Assembly (NCBI GenBank): GCA_947497185.1
Contig: CANMFL010000007.1
Location: forward strand, 124,281-186,474
Length of the DNA stretch: 62,194 nt
Direction of reading: 5' to 3'
Source: an uncultured Paracoccaceae bacterium
GTDB taxonomy: Bacteria; Pseudomonadota; Alphaproteobacteria; Rhodobacterales; Rhodobacteraceae
Part shown: positions 1 to 9,220 of the stretch, piece after piece
Layout of the letters: each line of letters opens with the position of its first letter
Numbering within the stretch: the first letter of the stretch is position 1
The notes under the pieces: model-generated
Seen by the model: the letters and a program-made list of their open reading frames with translations, nothing else
The model's database searches: none
What the model was told of the DNA's origin: nothing
Position numbers and translations under genes: made by a program

Positions 1-1
1 C

Positions 2-199
2 CTCGCGATTGGGCCGGATCATCGGTATTTGCTGCCCGCATCCGCGTTTCTAGGTGCCACGTTGTTGCTTATCGCGGACATGATTTCGCGCACCATCATC
101 GCCCCAGCCGAACTGCCGATTGGCATTGTTACTGCGATCATAGGTGGGCCGTTTTTCCTCTATATCCTGCTGCGTAATCGCGGCATTTTGGACATGTAG
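2..199 (+). CDS. hmuU: FecCD-type heme/iron ABC transporter permease, C-terminal fragment
   Basis: The window opens inside this gene, so only the last 65 codons are visible. The reading frame contains GPDHRYLLPAS, then a hydrophobic segment, then APAELPIGIVTA and GGPFFLYILLR, which is the conserved C-terminal end of FecCD/BtuC-family permeases that move heme, siderophores or vitamin B12 across the inner membrane. The stop is one base before the ATG of the ATPase gene at 201, so the two are one operon. Assignment to heme (HmuU) rather than another iron chelate is inferred from the HmuV-like ATPase and the nearby TonB-dependent receptor. Confidence 0.85.
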   Translation, partial: LAIGPDHRYLLPASAFLGATLLLIADMISRTIIAPAELPIGIVTAIIGGPFFLYILLRNRGILDM

Positions 200-200
200 C

Positions 201-995
201 ATGATCATTGCACAAAATATTGGCGTCTCCATCGCAAAGACGGACATCCTGTCGGACCTGTCGTTTCATGCAGGCGCGGGGCAGTTAACGGCGATTGTCG
301 GTCCCAATGGATCGGGCAAAACGACGCTGCTCAAAGCCTTGACTGGCGAGCTGCCTTACACTGGTAAAATCTCGCTCGACGGCGACGACATGCGCAGCTT
401 TTCGACGGCTGCATTGGCTGCGCGGCGGGCGGTTTTGCCCCAAGCGGCGGTGCTCGCGTTTCCGTTTAACGTGCTAGAAGTTGTGCGTTTGGGATTGCTG
501 AGCGGGCTACACGTCCACGATAGCGATCTGCCGCAACGCGCGTTGAAACATGTGGGGTTGGCTGGCTTTGAAGCACGGTTTTACCACGAATTATCTGGCG
601 GCGAACAGCAACGCTGCCAGTTGGCCCGCGTTTTAGTGCAAGTTTGGCATCCGGTCCGTGACGGAAAACCGTCGTGGTTATTCTTGGATGAACCGGTGTC
701 GGCGTTGGATATCGGGCATCAGTTAGAGGTGATGCAAATCGCGCGCGACTTTGCCGATCAAGGCGGCAGCGTCATTGCGGTGATGCATGATTTGAACCTG
801 ACGGCGATGTTTGCGAATAGCGTGGCCTTGATCGCGGGCGGGCGTCGGGTCATCCAAGACAGTCCTGAAAACGTGTTGACCGACGCGCACATATCAAACG
901 CCTATCGCTGCAACGTGCAGGTTAACGCGACGCCGAATGCGGGCGGCGGTGCGCCATATTTATTGCCGCATATGGCGTCGATCAGGCGGGCTTAA
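201..995 (+). CDS. hmuV: Heme ABC transporter ATP-binding protein
   Basis: 264 residues, the usual size for HmuV/FecE ATPases that power heme or siderophore import with a FecCD permease. Walker A is GPNGSGKT (about residues 34-41), the ABC signature is LSGGEQQR (131-138), Walker B is WLFLDEP (159-165) and the H-loop is MHDLN. The insert HPVRDGKPSWL just before Walker B is typical of HmuV rather than of FecE. I chose the ATG at 201, one base after the permease stop, over an in-frame ATG at 144 that would overlap the permease by 56 bases. The gene ends with a four-base overlap with the convergent YeiH-family gene. Confidence 0.9.
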   Translation: MIIAQNIGVSIAKTDILSDLSFHAGAGQLTAIVGPNGSGKTTLLKALTGELPYTGKISLDGDDMRSFSTAALAARRAVLPQAAVLAFPFNVLEVVRLGLLSGLHVHDSDLPQRALKHVGLAGFEARFYHELSGGEQQRCQLARVLVQVWHPVRDGKPSWLFLDEPVSALDIGHQLEVMQIARDFADQGGSVIAVMHDLNLTAMFANSVALIAGGRRVIQDSPENVLTDAHISNAYRCNVQVNATPNAGGGAPYLLPHMASIRRA

Positions 996-2005
996 CCCGC
1001 GAACCAAAGCAATGCGCCGATTGTGAATGCGCCGATGAACAGGGTCTCTAGGACCAGCAACGCAATCGCCGGAAGTCCGACGTCGACGACTTCGCGCAGC
1101 GATGTTTTCAACCCGACCGCCGCGATTGCTGTCAGCAGCGCCCAGCGGGATAATTCTTCGGCCAAGGCGGTTAACGCGGCGGGAAATACACCGAACGAAT
1201 TCAGTGTTAATAGGACGACAAAACCGACCACAAAACCAGGCACGAGGGCAGGGCGTTCGCCGGTGCCGTCGTCCGCGCCGATCCGGCGGATCACCAGTAC
1301 AGCCACCAAAATGACGGGGGCGAGCATCGAGACGCGGATCAATTTCACGACCGTTGCGATGTCGCCTGTTTCTTCGGATATTGAAAATCCAGCGCCGACA
1401 ACCTGTGCGACGTCGTGGATCGTTGCCCCGATAAACACACCAGAAAACTGCGCATCAAAGCCGATCATGCCCGCAAGGATGGGGTAAATAATCATCGCAA
1501 GCGTGGACAGTAGCGTGACGCCGACAACTGTGAAAACCAGCCGTTCTTCGGTCCGATCATCGCGCGGCAGGATTGCGGAAATCGCCATCGCCGCAGAGGC
1601 GCCGCAGATTGCGACTGATCCGGCGGACAGGAATGCAAAACGCGGCCCATGCCCAAACAACCGCGCCATCGCCATGCCAAACAAGATTGTCGCAATCACG
1701 CCACCGATGACCATCGCGACGATGGGCCAGCCTAGTGATGCGGCCATGTCGAAACTGATCCGCATGCCCAGCAACGCGACGCCAAAACGCAAAACGGTGC
1801 GGGCGGAAAACGCAATGCCTGTGCTGCACGGGCCTTCTTCGGACAGGAAATTCAACGCGATACCAAACAGCAACGCCATCAACATCGACGGTGCACCGTA
1901 GTGTTCCGAGATGAATTGCGCGGCGAGTGCGATCAACGCGGACACCAAAAACCCGGGAAACAGGGCTTTGGTGGCTGTCAGGCGTGTCATCAAGATTTCT
2001 GTCAC
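992..2005 (-). CDS. YeiH/UPF0324 family putative sulfate exporter
   Basis: 337-residue polytopic membrane protein with about nine to ten hydrophobic segments. Family hallmarks include an early ALLFGIALNF segment, the ARTVLRFGVALLGMRIS stretch and the small-residue-rich SAGSVAICGASAAMA segment. Members of UPF0324 (E. coli YeiH) are annotated as putative sulfate exporters, but transport has little direct proof. It converges on hmuV with a four-base overlap and is divergent from the siderophore-interacting gene, so its link with iron uptake is positional only. ATG at 2005 is the family-like start; another in-frame ATG lies five codons inside. Confidence 0.8.
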   Translation of the reverse strand: MTEILMTRLTATKALFPGFLVSALIALAAQFISEHYGAPSMLMALLFGIALNFLSEEGPCSTGIAFSARTVLRFGVALLGMRISFDMAASLGWPIVAMVIGGVIATILFGMAMARLFGHGPRFAFLSAGSVAICGASAAMAISAILPRDDRTEERLVFTVVGVTLLSTLAMIIYPILAGMIGFDAQFSGVFIGATIHDVAQVVGAGFSISEETGDIATVVKLIRVSMLAPVILVAVLVIRRIGADDGTGERPALVPGFVVGFVVLLTLNSFGVFPAALTALAEELSRWALLTAIAAVGLKTSLREVVDVGLPAIALLVLETLFIGAFTIGALLWFAG

Positions 2006-2081
2006 TTTTGTTTCCCATCAAAGGGTTGGCCGCCGTTGCGGATTGGACCTTGTTTGCGCTCGATTACATGACTATTATTGT

Positions 2082-2095
2082 CGGGTAAATACCCG
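2082..2095. promoter_or_regulatory. Inverted repeat in the divergent YeiH / siderophore-interacting gene promoter region
   Basis: The arms CGGGTA and TACCCG are separated by AA. The repeat lies 77 bases upstream of the YeiH-family start and 165 bases upstream of the siderophore-interacting gene. It is short and could be an operator for either gene. No known iron box (Fur, Irr, RirA) was recognised. Chance occurrence is possible. Confidence 0.3.
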
Positions 2096-2259
2096 CCATG
2101 CGCCAATCCCGCGCTTAGCCAGTTTTTGAGACGTCGGGGCAGTCCCTAACAGCACAGGCGGAAATTGCATACCGCATAAGCAACACGTCTTTTTCCGTGG
2201 TGCGTCGGGGTAGGCCGCAAACGACGACGACTTTCTATTTCCTAACCGGAGCGAACGTG

Positions 2260-3042
2260 ATGAAATCCCCAAAAAAGCCACCGCGCATTTTGCACGTCAA
2301 GGCCGCGTGGCACCTGACGCCACACATGATCCGCGTCACATTGGCGAGCGATGCAATTCGCGACATGCCTCAGGATTGCGCGGGTGCGAACTGCAAGATT
2401 TTCCTACCTACATCGGGTCAGACTGAAACCGATTTTATGCAGCAGGTGATCGACGGTCCGCGTCCCGACGTGCGCACCTATACCGTGCGCCATATCCGTG
2501 TCGATGCTGGTGAAATGGATATCGATTTTGTCGATCACGGTGATGCGGGACCTGCGTCCGCTTGGGCGCGTGCTGCGACGGTTGGATCGTTCTGCGGGTT
2601 TGCAGGGCCAGGCCCGGTGAAAGTCACCGCGTTTTATGCGGACAACTATTTGGTCGCTGCCGATATGTCCGCCATTCCGGTTGCCGCCGCCACGCTAGAG
2701 GCGATGCCGCGCGACGCAAAAGGCGATGCATTTTTTGAGATCACCCATGCTGATGATGTCGAAAATATCGATGCGCCAGCGGGCGTCAGGCTGCATTGGC
2801 TCGTGCAACCTGAATCCAGTCAGGCTGGTCAGCAAGTGGTTGATGCGGTCCTGAATTGGCATTGGCCGGAGGGCGTCGTGCAGACCTGCATCGCGGGTGA
2901 AAGCGGTGCGATCAAAACCCTGCGGGACTACGTGCTGACCGAGAAAAAGACGCCGCGCGAGGACACTTATATCTCGGGGTATTGGAAAGTTGGGCTGATT
3001 GAAGATGAGCATCAGCAGTTGAAGCGGACAGAAGCGGCCTAG
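2260..3042 (+). CDS. Siderophore-interacting FAD-binding protein (SIP family)
   Basis: 260 residues, matching ViuB/SIP-type flavoreductases that reduce ferric siderophores in the cytoplasm to release iron. The N-terminus has the family pattern PRILHVKAAWHLTPHMIRVTL. RTYTVRHI is the FAD-binding strand and DADDVENIDAPAG-like sequence lies in the C-terminal NAD(P)H-binding half, ending with SGYWKVG, a typical SIP C-terminal motif. I placed the start at 2260 because GGAG lies 6-9 bases upstream; an in-frame earlier start at 2197 has no such site. It sits between heme importer genes and a TonB-dependent receptor. A strong terminator follows 13 bases after the stop. Confidence 0.88.
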   Translation: MKSPKKPPRILHVKAAWHLTPHMIRVTLASDAIRDMPQDCAGANCKIFLPTSGQTETDFMQQVIDGPRPDVRTYTVRHIRVDAGEMDIDFVDHGDAGPASAWARAATVGSFCGFAGPGPVKVTAFYADNYLVAADMSAIPVAAATLEAMPRDAKGDAFFEITHADDVENIDAPAGVRLHWLVQPESSQAGQQVVDAVLNWHWPEGVVQTCIAGESGAIKTLRDYVLTEKKTPREDTYISGYWKVGLIEDEHQQLKRTEAA

Positions 3043-3055
3043 CCGATTTTGCGAT

Positions 3056-3094
3056 CCTTCCTTGTGACTTTTATGGCCACAAGGAAGGTTTTTT
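3056..3094 (+). terminator. Rho-independent terminator after the siderophore-interacting gene
   Basis: A perfect 11-bp stem (CCTTCCTTGTG at 3056-3066, CACAAGGAAGG at 3078-3088) is followed by TTTTTT. It ends just before the 3' end of the oppositely oriented TonB receptor gene. In the other direction there is no clean T-tract, so it mainly serves the plus-strand gene. Confidence 0.9.
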
Positions 3095-3099
3095 GCCTT

Positions 3100-5097
3100 T
3101 TAGAACGTGTATTCAGCTGTCAGACGCAAGGACCGACCTGCCTCGTACAACGGTTCGACCTCGGTAGGGAAATCTTGCCCATAGGTCGCGCGGGACACAT
3201 ATTGTTCGTCAAAGACATTGTTGATCTCTGCCCGCAAATTCAAACCTGCAATTTGATTTGGCTCATATTCAACGAATGTATTGATCACAGTGTAGCCCGC
3301 AATCGTTGGGTTTCCGCCCAGTAGATCGTTGGTGTCATCATAGTCTAGCGCCACCTGCGCGTCGCCGCCAAGCACCACACCGTTGGCAAACTGATGTGCG
3401 GTTTGCAGCGAGATGATCTCGCCCATCGGGATCGTCAAGTAGTTGCCGGAATAGGAATCCGCCGCGCTGCCGTTCACTTCGGTATCGATGTTGGCGTAGC
3501 CGATGCGAACAAAACCGTCGGTCCAGTTTTTCGAGAGCCCGATTTCGTAGCCCGTCGCGGCCACATCTGCGGTCAAGCTAGGCCCACCGCCGTAGGTCGC
3601 AGCGCGTGCGTTGTCGATTTCGGTGGAAAACAGTTTGGCATCAACGGCCCACGTGCCTGTTGTATAACTGGCCGCGACGTAGGCGTTGTCGGAAGTCACG
3701 TCTTCGATCTGGTCGGTGTCGTAGTCCCACGCAGAGTTCAGGATGTAGTTCTCGGCCAGTTCAATCCCGCCCCAAACATGGGAATAGCCCGCGCTGAGCG
3801 TAATTGCGTCGGTCGCGTCAAATTCACCGGACGCATTGAACGACAAACCGTCTGTGGATTGGGTCGATCCGTCGATTCCGGTAAATTCTTGGGCGTCGGC
3901 GCGGATACCAGTCGAGAGCCGTGAATTTGCTGTTGGTTCCATACGGAGTTGGGCAAATACACCGACGTTCGACAGTTCTTCGCCTGCTGTGTAGTCCCAT
4001 GCGGGGGTAGTCGCGGATGCATAGTCGATGTCGGTTTTATCGGAAAAGAAATCGACGCCGACGTTCAGTTCACCAACGGTGAGCGAAAAGCGGTTTGAAA
4101 TTTCGCCGTTCAAACGGCTGGTCTCACCTTGGGTGTATTGCGCGGTCGAAAGGTCGGTTTCGTCGTTAATCAACTCGGTGCCACTGTGCGACAGGCGAAG
4201 CGTCGGGTTCCACATGTCAGTGGGCGCGGTTGTTGTGTATTCAAGGTTGAAATTGGTGCGGGTCAGATCGTAGCTGCGTGTCAGCGGGACAGGGCGGCCA
4301 GCGGTCACAAGGCCAATGTTGGCGCGGTAGGGACGTTGATCGTCGTCGGTGATTTCTTCCATCGTGAATTCGAAACGGTGGCCGCTGTCGCTTTCGTAGG
4401 CGACCTTGCCCAAGAAACTGGTCAGATTGGCTCCCGATCCGGTGATGTCATCACGGTCGCCGTCCACGAGATTATCGCCTGTGGTGTAGCGGGCGTAGCT
4501 TAACGCTTCAAAGCCGTTTTCTTTGCTATAAAGTGCGATGCTATTGGTCAGGTTGTTGCCGTTTGTGCCGTATTCAAGTTTGTAAAACCCGCCAAAGGTT
4601 TCGCCATCGTACAACAGATCGCCCACGTCGCGCGTCTGGTAATCTAATGCGCCGCCCAACGCACCCGGACCTGCATCCGCGGGGGCGACGCCTGCGTCGA
4701 TACGCACCGCTTCCAGCAAGGTCGGGTCAACAAGCGTCGTCGCATTGTGGTGGAAAACGCGGTTGTTTTGCCGCGCGCCATCAATGGAAATCGCGAGGTT
4801 ATTTTCCTCGATGCCGTTCACGTATAGCTTTTGTGCGACAGGGATTGATCCGCCCACAGCCAACGTTGGTTCCGCTACGAAAAGTTCGGACAGATCTGCA
4901 GGATTGCTTAGCGCCAGCGCCTCGCTAGTGATGGATGCGCCGTCTGCGGATTCTGGGTTAAGAGAGGTTGAAAGGACAATCGTGCCCAGAAAAACGGGCG
5001 CCTCGTCAATGGTGTCCGGATAGCTAAGCTGCTGTGCGCTCAGACTTGCTGGCGTCATGCCAAGCAAGATGCAGGTGGTTAATTTAAGAGATTTCAT
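3100..5097 (-). CDS. TonB-dependent outer-membrane receptor, probably heme/iron uptake
   Basis: 665 residues, with a signal peptide ending around LSAQQ, a plug domain and a beta-barrel that ends in the aromatic terminus LTAEYTF. The plug carries a TonB-box-like stretch near VFLGTIVLSTS, then VNGIEENNLAISIDGARQ and a conserved VRIDAGVAPADAGPGALGG segment. LNLRAEINNVFDEQYVSRATYG near the end is a classic receptor motif. It is similar in layout to hemin/hemoglobin receptors, and the heme ABC genes are close by, so heme is the most likely ligand; a ferric siderophore is the alternative. Start codon has AGGGGA upstream. Confidence 0.85.
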   Translation of the reverse strand: MKSLKLTTCILLGMTPASLSAQQLSYPDTIDEAPVFLGTIVLSTSLNPESADGASITSEALALSNPADLSELFVAEPTLAVGGSIPVAQKLYVNGIEENNLAISIDGARQNNRVFHHNATTLVDPTLLEAVRIDAGVAPADAGPGALGGALDYQTRDVGDLLYDGETFGGFYKLEYGTNGNNLTNSIALYSKENGFEALSYARYTTGDNLVDGDRDDITGSGANLTSFLGKVAYESDSGHRFEFTMEEITDDDQRPYRANIGLVTAGRPVPLTRSYDLTRTNFNLEYTTTAPTDMWNPTLRLSHSGTELINDETDLSTAQYTQGETSRLNGEISNRFSLTVGELNVGVDFFSDKTDIDYASATTPAWDYTAGEELSNVGVFAQLRMEPTANSRLSTGIRADAQEFTGIDGSTQSTDGLSFNASGEFDATDAITLSAGYSHVWGGIELAENYILNSAWDYDTDQIEDVTSDNAYVAASYTTGTWAVDAKLFSTEIDNARAATYGGGPSLTADVAATGYEIGLSKNWTDGFVRIGYANIDTEVNGSAADSYSGNYLTIPMGEIISLQTAHQFANGVVLGGDAQVALDYDDTNDLLGGNPTIAGYTVINTFVEYEPNQIAGLNLRAEINNVFDEQYVSRATYGQDFPTEVEPLYEAGRSLRLTAEYTF

Positions 5098-5269
5098 CGG
5101 TCATTCCCCTGATGTTCTTTTAGGGGGCTGAGCGAATGCGTGGCTACCTTGGTGCGGGTTATCTGAACCATTTTCTGTGGTGTAAACACAAGTATAGTTC
5201 GCCGCAAAACGACACATTTGTTGCGGCTACGTGACAGGTTTTTCGGGTTTTAGCCCAAAGAGTTGCGGC

Positions 5270-6433
5270 CTAGCTGGCCCCGAACAGGTCCCGTGTGAAA
5301 ATTTTGTCAGCAACGTCGGCAACATCGTCGGTCAGTCGGTTCGCGACGATCAAGTCTGCCTCGGACTTGAAGGCGTCTAAATCGTTAACAACGCGGGAGC
5401 CGAAGAAGGTTTTGTCCTGCATGATCGGTTCGTACACGATGACCTCGATACCCTTTGCTTTGACCCGTTTCATAATCCCTTGGATCGACGACTGGCGGAA
5501 ATTATCGCTGCCTGCTTTCATCACGAGTCGGTAGATGCCGACGACTTTCGGGGCTTTGGCGACGATTTGTTCGGACAGGAAATCTTTGCGGGTGCGGTTG
5601 GCGTCGACGATGGCTTGCATCAGGTTTTGCGGCACATCAGCATAGTTCGCGAGTAGCTGTTTGGTGTCTTTGGGCAGGCAGTAGCCGCCAAATCCGAACG
5701 ATGGGTTGTTATAATGATTGCCAATCCGTGGGTCGAGACCGACGCCCTTGATCAGCTCTTCGGTGTTCATGTTACCTGCAAGCGCATAGCTGTCGAGTTC
5801 GTTGAAAAACGCGACGCGCATGGCGAGGTAAGTGTTTGCGAAAAGCTTGATCGCTTCGGCTTCGGATTGGCCTGTCAGCAGGATTTCGACGTCTTTTTTG
5901 ATCGCCCCTTCGAGCAGAAGTTCGGCAAACGCCTGCGCACGGTCGGATTTTTCGCCGACGATGATCCGTGACGGATGCAAGTTGTCGTAAAGCGCCTGAC
6001 CTTCACGTAAAAATTCAGGGCTAAAGACGATGTTATCATTCGCAAACCTGATCCGCGCCTCATCGACAAAGCCGACGGGGATCGTCGATTTTATCACGAT
6101 AAGCGCGTCTGGGGCCTGTGCCGTGACCGCTTGGATCACTTGATCGACAGAGGTGGTGTTAAAGTAATTCGTGACGGCATCATAATTTGTCGGCGTGGCG
6201 ACGATTACGATTTCCGCGCCGTAATAGGCGTCGGTAGACGTCGTCGCGGTCAGGTGCAGCGGTTTTTCGGCAAGGTAGGCGGACACCTCGGCATCGACGA
6301 TCGGATTCACGCGGTTGTTCAGCTTTTGCACACGATCATCTGATATGTCGATGGCAGTCACGTCGTGGTTCTGCGCTAACAAAATGGCATTCGATAGACC
6401 CACATAGCCGATCCCGGCGACAACAATCTTCAT
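5270..6433 (-). CDS. ugd: UDP-glucose 6-dehydrogenase
   Basis: 387 residues, the short Ugd type, oxidising UDP-glucose to UDP-glucuronate for polysaccharide synthesis. The N-terminal NAD site is GIGYVG (about 7-12). Conserved STIPVG (116-121), the SPEFLREG motif and the catalytic loop [12 protein letters not shown] with Cys252 are all present. The region from about 300 onward is the UDP-binding domain, with YEPIM. The start has AGGGA eight bases upstream. It stands alone between a receptor and an outer-membrane protein gene. UDP-glucuronate could feed surface glycan synthesis, including the glycosyltransferase operon further right, but that link is only inferred. Confidence 0.93.
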   Translation of the reverse strand: MKIVVAGIGYVGLSNAILLAQNHDVTAIDISDDRVQKLNNRVNPIVDAEVSAYLAEKPLHLTATTSTDAYYGAEIVIVATPTNYDAVTNYFNTTSVDQVIQAVTAQAPDALIVIKSTIPVGFVDEARIRFANDNIVFSPEFLREGQALYDNLHPSRIIVGEKSDRAQAFAELLLEGAIKKDVEILLTGQSEAEAIKLFANTYLAMRVAFFNELDSYALAGNMNTEELIKGVGLDPRIGNHYNNPSFGFGGYCLPKDTKQLLANYADVPQNLMQAIVDANRTRKDFLSEQIVAKAPKVVGIYRLVMKAGSDNFRQSSIQGIMKRVKAKGIEVIVYEPIMQDKTFFGSRVVNDLDAFKSEADLIVANRLTDDVADVADKIFTRDLFGAS

Positions 6434-6567
6434 CGGTTCTATCCCTAAATAATCGTCTCAAATTCTTGGTACGCATAATCCAAACACCAAGGTGCTTCAA
6501 AGCTAAATGCTACGGATGTTGTTTACAATGATGAGGTGGGGACAGCCAAATGGCGGGACATTGCGAG

Positions 6568-6587
6568 CGGCGCGAAAATACGCGCCG
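6568..6587. terminator. Hairpin beyond the outer-membrane protein gene
   Basis: A perfect 7-bp stem (CGGCGCG / CGCGCCG) with a six-base loop lies just past the minus-strand outer-membrane protein gene stop at 6597. No T-tract follows on either strand, so it may be an intrinsic-type terminator of the weak kind common in GC-rich alphaproteobacteria, or an mRNA end-protecting hairpin. Confidence 0.45.
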
Positions 6588-6596
6588 ACTTAACGG

Positions 6597-9035
6597 TTAA
6601 AACTGCACGCGGACCTGTCCGACAAGGCCCCAACTGTCGATCTCGTCGCCAAAGCGGCGATCACCACGCACGCTTGCGCTGATCTGTTTGGCATCCGCAA
6701 AACTGCCGATTTCGAGGACTTTGATATAGTTCACCCCGAGGCTAAGTTCACTGAACGACCCCAAGGTGCTGTTGCTCAGTCCCGCTGAATCGCCTGACGG
6801 TGTTGTGAAGGTCGATATGATATCGTCCGAAAAGTCGTGGTAATAAGTCGCGGTTACAAACTGGCTCAGGATGCTTGTGCCGTCTGGGTCGATGCGCGAC
6901 CGTGCGGCTGTGAGCCCGACAAATCCGATGTCGCTTTCGAAATCGCCGATCTGCAAATCCGATCCGTCGCGAAAATCTACATCACCAGACGTGCCGCGTG
7001 TGCGGGCGTAACCGACCGTGGGGACCAGTGTGAAGTCGGTGTCTGGGATCGCGTAGGTGTAGCTGACTGCGCCGCTTAACGTCGTGGCTTTTGATTTGAC
7101 GCGTTCGTCGTCGATGCCGATCCCGCTCATCGCGCCTTCACCGACGTTATTGATGTCAAAGGTGGTGCGCTCGATCCGGAACTGTAGATCGGCGGCCCAT
7201 GGCCCTTTAGTCGCCACGCCATAAGCGCCAACGTAGCTTTGCAAGAAATCGGTTTTTGTAACGCTGGTGAGCGTGCTGGTTACGCGCGTCGGGTCCAATG
7301 GGTCGATAGCATAGATCGGTTGGCTGACCTTCCCGTCATTCACACCAACGATTGCGCCAACGGCAAGATCCCAACCTTCACCTGTATTGTCGAAACAGGC
7401 AAAATCACCGCCAGCCTGAAAGCCTACATAATCAGCGTTTACAGTGCTTTGCACACGGCTGATGCCATTGCTCGATTGACTAGATGCGTCCGCTTGACCC
7501 GCCTGGATGCGTGCCCAACCGCCTAGCCCGCAAGGGTCGGGATCATCAAAGGCAAGGTTGGTCACATAGGGGCTGGTTGGGCGGTTAATCAACGCGCCGA
7601 TCAGCGATTGTGTGAGGACAAAGTTGCCCGCGACAGACCCGACACCGGGGTTAATCTGTCCGATGACAAACAGGTCGGACGTGGTTGGGTCTTCGATCAG
7701 GGAATACACGCTGATGCTGTTCGCGGCGGGCAGTCCTGATGATGTTGTGGTGAAATCATTGGCTTGGGTATCGTCGACGTCGAACACTTGGATGCGTTGC
7801 GGTGTCGCGATGGCGGGCCGTCCGGTTGTGTTAAACGCCAAGGTGATGGGGCCGGTCACAGCCCCGTCAGCGACGATGATCCGGTCGGCAGACCCACTGC
7901 CCGCAAGGTCAAGATCAAGCGCGTAAGTGCCGCCACCGCTTAGTCCGCCGTTGATTGTCAGCCTATCGCCCGCACCAGTGTTTTCGCCCAGCGATACTGT
8001 GCCGCTGTTGATAACGTCCCCAGTGATCGTTGGGTTACCCGTGGCGTTCAGAAGGCCCGCGTTGTTGACTGCGCCCGTCACAGACCCTGTGAAATCGGTC
8101 ACAGTGCCTTCCGCCGTCGTTAAGTCACCGACCAATGCGCCTGCGATATCGGCTGTGCCGTTGTCGATGTTGTCAAAGGCCGCGATTAGGGTTGCACCGG
8201 AGCCCAACGAAAATGCACCCGCGTTGAACACACCGCCCTCAAACGTGATTGTCCCGCCGTCAGTATCCGTCGTCGCATCTGCGTCGTTAACCAATGTCCC
8301 TGCGGCGACTAACCCGTCCGATAAAACCAGCGTGGCGTCGTTTGACACATCGCCGCCAACAGTGCCGCCCAATTGCATCACGCCGCCGAAGTTGGCGACA
8401 TCACCGTCAATCGTGCCGCTGTCTTCGTTGGTAAAGGTGCCTTCAAGGTTTTCAACGGACCCCATAGCGCCGCTATTGATCGCGGTTCCCATGTTGGTCA
8501 ATGTGAAAGAACCGGATGTGGCAATGCTGGATAGGGTCGCGGTTTCGGTGACGATCAGTTCCTGTAGCGCGTCTTGCGTCCCACCCAATGTCAGAACGCC
8601 GTCGCCTTGGACTTCAAATTCACCGCTCAAGGCAGTCGAGATCATCACCGTTGATCCGTCGTTCAACAGGACAGGAACGGGGCCTTCGTTCACCGCTTGG
8701 AACAGGCCGTCCGTGCCGCTGGTCAGAACATATCCGCTGACGTCGAATGTGAGGCCGGTGATATCGACTTGGCCCTCAACGACGACATCGTTTCCTGCGG
8801 GGTCAGCTTCGATAAACCGGATGGATGAAAACCCGGGGAAGGGGGTGAAACCCGACCCTTCTTCGGTCAGAAATGGTTCTATAAAATTCGACAGGCCGGC
8901 TTGATCCAATATCCCAGATCCGCCGATCACATCGTTTCCGTTCTTGGGCGCCCAGATATATTCCTGCGCGGCCAGAACGTTCGGTGCGAGCATAATTGCC
9001 GTGAGTGCGGTCGTGCCTAAAAAGGTGCGTGTCAT
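6597..9035 (-). CDS. Autotransporter-like outer-membrane beta-barrel protein
   Basis: 812 residues from the ATG at 9035: signal peptide (about 1-22, ending NVLAAQ), a Gly/Asp/Thr-rich passenger of short beta-strand repeats with many G-T-V-x-G-D turns (roughly 130-430), and a C-terminal barrel of amphipathic strands that ends in VRVQF, the terminal-Phe signature for outer-membrane insertion. Two cysteines lie at the start of the barrel (DPCGLGG and GDFACFD). Shine-Dalgarno GGAG lies 18 bases before the ATG but 8 bases before an in-frame TTG at 9047, so the TTG may be the true start, adding four residues. Function of the passenger is unknown; adhesion or surface layering is a guess. Confidence 0.75.
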   Translation of the reverse strand: MTRTFLGTTALTAIMLAPNVLAAQEYIWAPKNGNDVIGGSGILDQAGLSNFIEPFLTEEGSGFTPFPGFSSIRFIEADPAGNDVVVEGQVDITGLTFDVSGYVLTSGTDGLFQAVNEGPVPVLLNDGSTVMISTALSGEFEVQGDGVLTLGGTQDALQELIVTETATLSSIATSGSFTLTNMGTAINSGAMGSVENLEGTFTNEDSGTIDGDVANFGGVMQLGGTVGGDVSNDATLVLSDGLVAAGTLVNDADATTDTDGGTITFEGGVFNAGAFSLGSGATLIAAFDNIDNGTADIAGALVGDLTTAEGTVTDFTGSVTGAVNNAGLLNATGNPTITGDVINSGTVSLGENTGAGDRLTINGGLSGGGTYALDLDLAGSGSADRIIVADGAVTGPITLAFNTTGRPAIATPQRIQVFDVDDTQANDFTTTSSGLPAANSISVYSLIEDPTTSDLFVIGQINPGVGSVAGNFVLTQSLIGALINRPTSPYVTNLAFDDPDPCGLGGWARIQAGQADASSQSSNGISRVQSTVNADYVGFQAGGDFACFDNTGEGWDLAVGAIVGVNDGKVSQPIYAIDPLDPTRVTSTLTSVTKTDFLQSYVGAYGVATKGPWAADLQFRIERTTFDINNVGEGAMSGIGIDDERVKSKATTLSGAVSYTYAIPDTDFTLVPTVGYARTRGTSGDVDFRDGSDLQIGDFESDIGFVGLTAARSRIDPDGTSILSQFVTATYYHDFSDDIISTFTTPSGDSAGLSNSTLGSFSELSLGVNYIKVLEIGSFADAKQISASVRGDRRFGDEIDSWGLVGQVRVQF

Positions 9036-9220
9036 GAAATGCGTCAATTTAAATTCTCCGAAAAATGGCCAGCGCGAAAATTTCGCTGCGTAGAATCTAA
9101 GCAAGAGTGCTTGACGCCACGTATACCACAAAACCCGCAGGTTGAGTAGCGGTCGGCGCTTTCTCGCCACTAGAACGTTCGCGTGACGCGATCAACGTGA
9201 TCAAATTCCAGCCGTTGGCT

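Noticed and set aside
5098..5269. GTGT-TT-ACAC repeat upstream of the TonB receptor as an iron box
   Set aside because: Arms are only four bases and do not match Fur, Irr or RirA sites as I know them.
7927..8904. A 325-codon open frame on the plus strand inside the outer-membrane protein gene
   Set aside because: Its Pro/Ser/Val-rich composition is the antisense image of the Gly/Asp/Thr-rich repeats, and there is no ribosome site or recognised domain.
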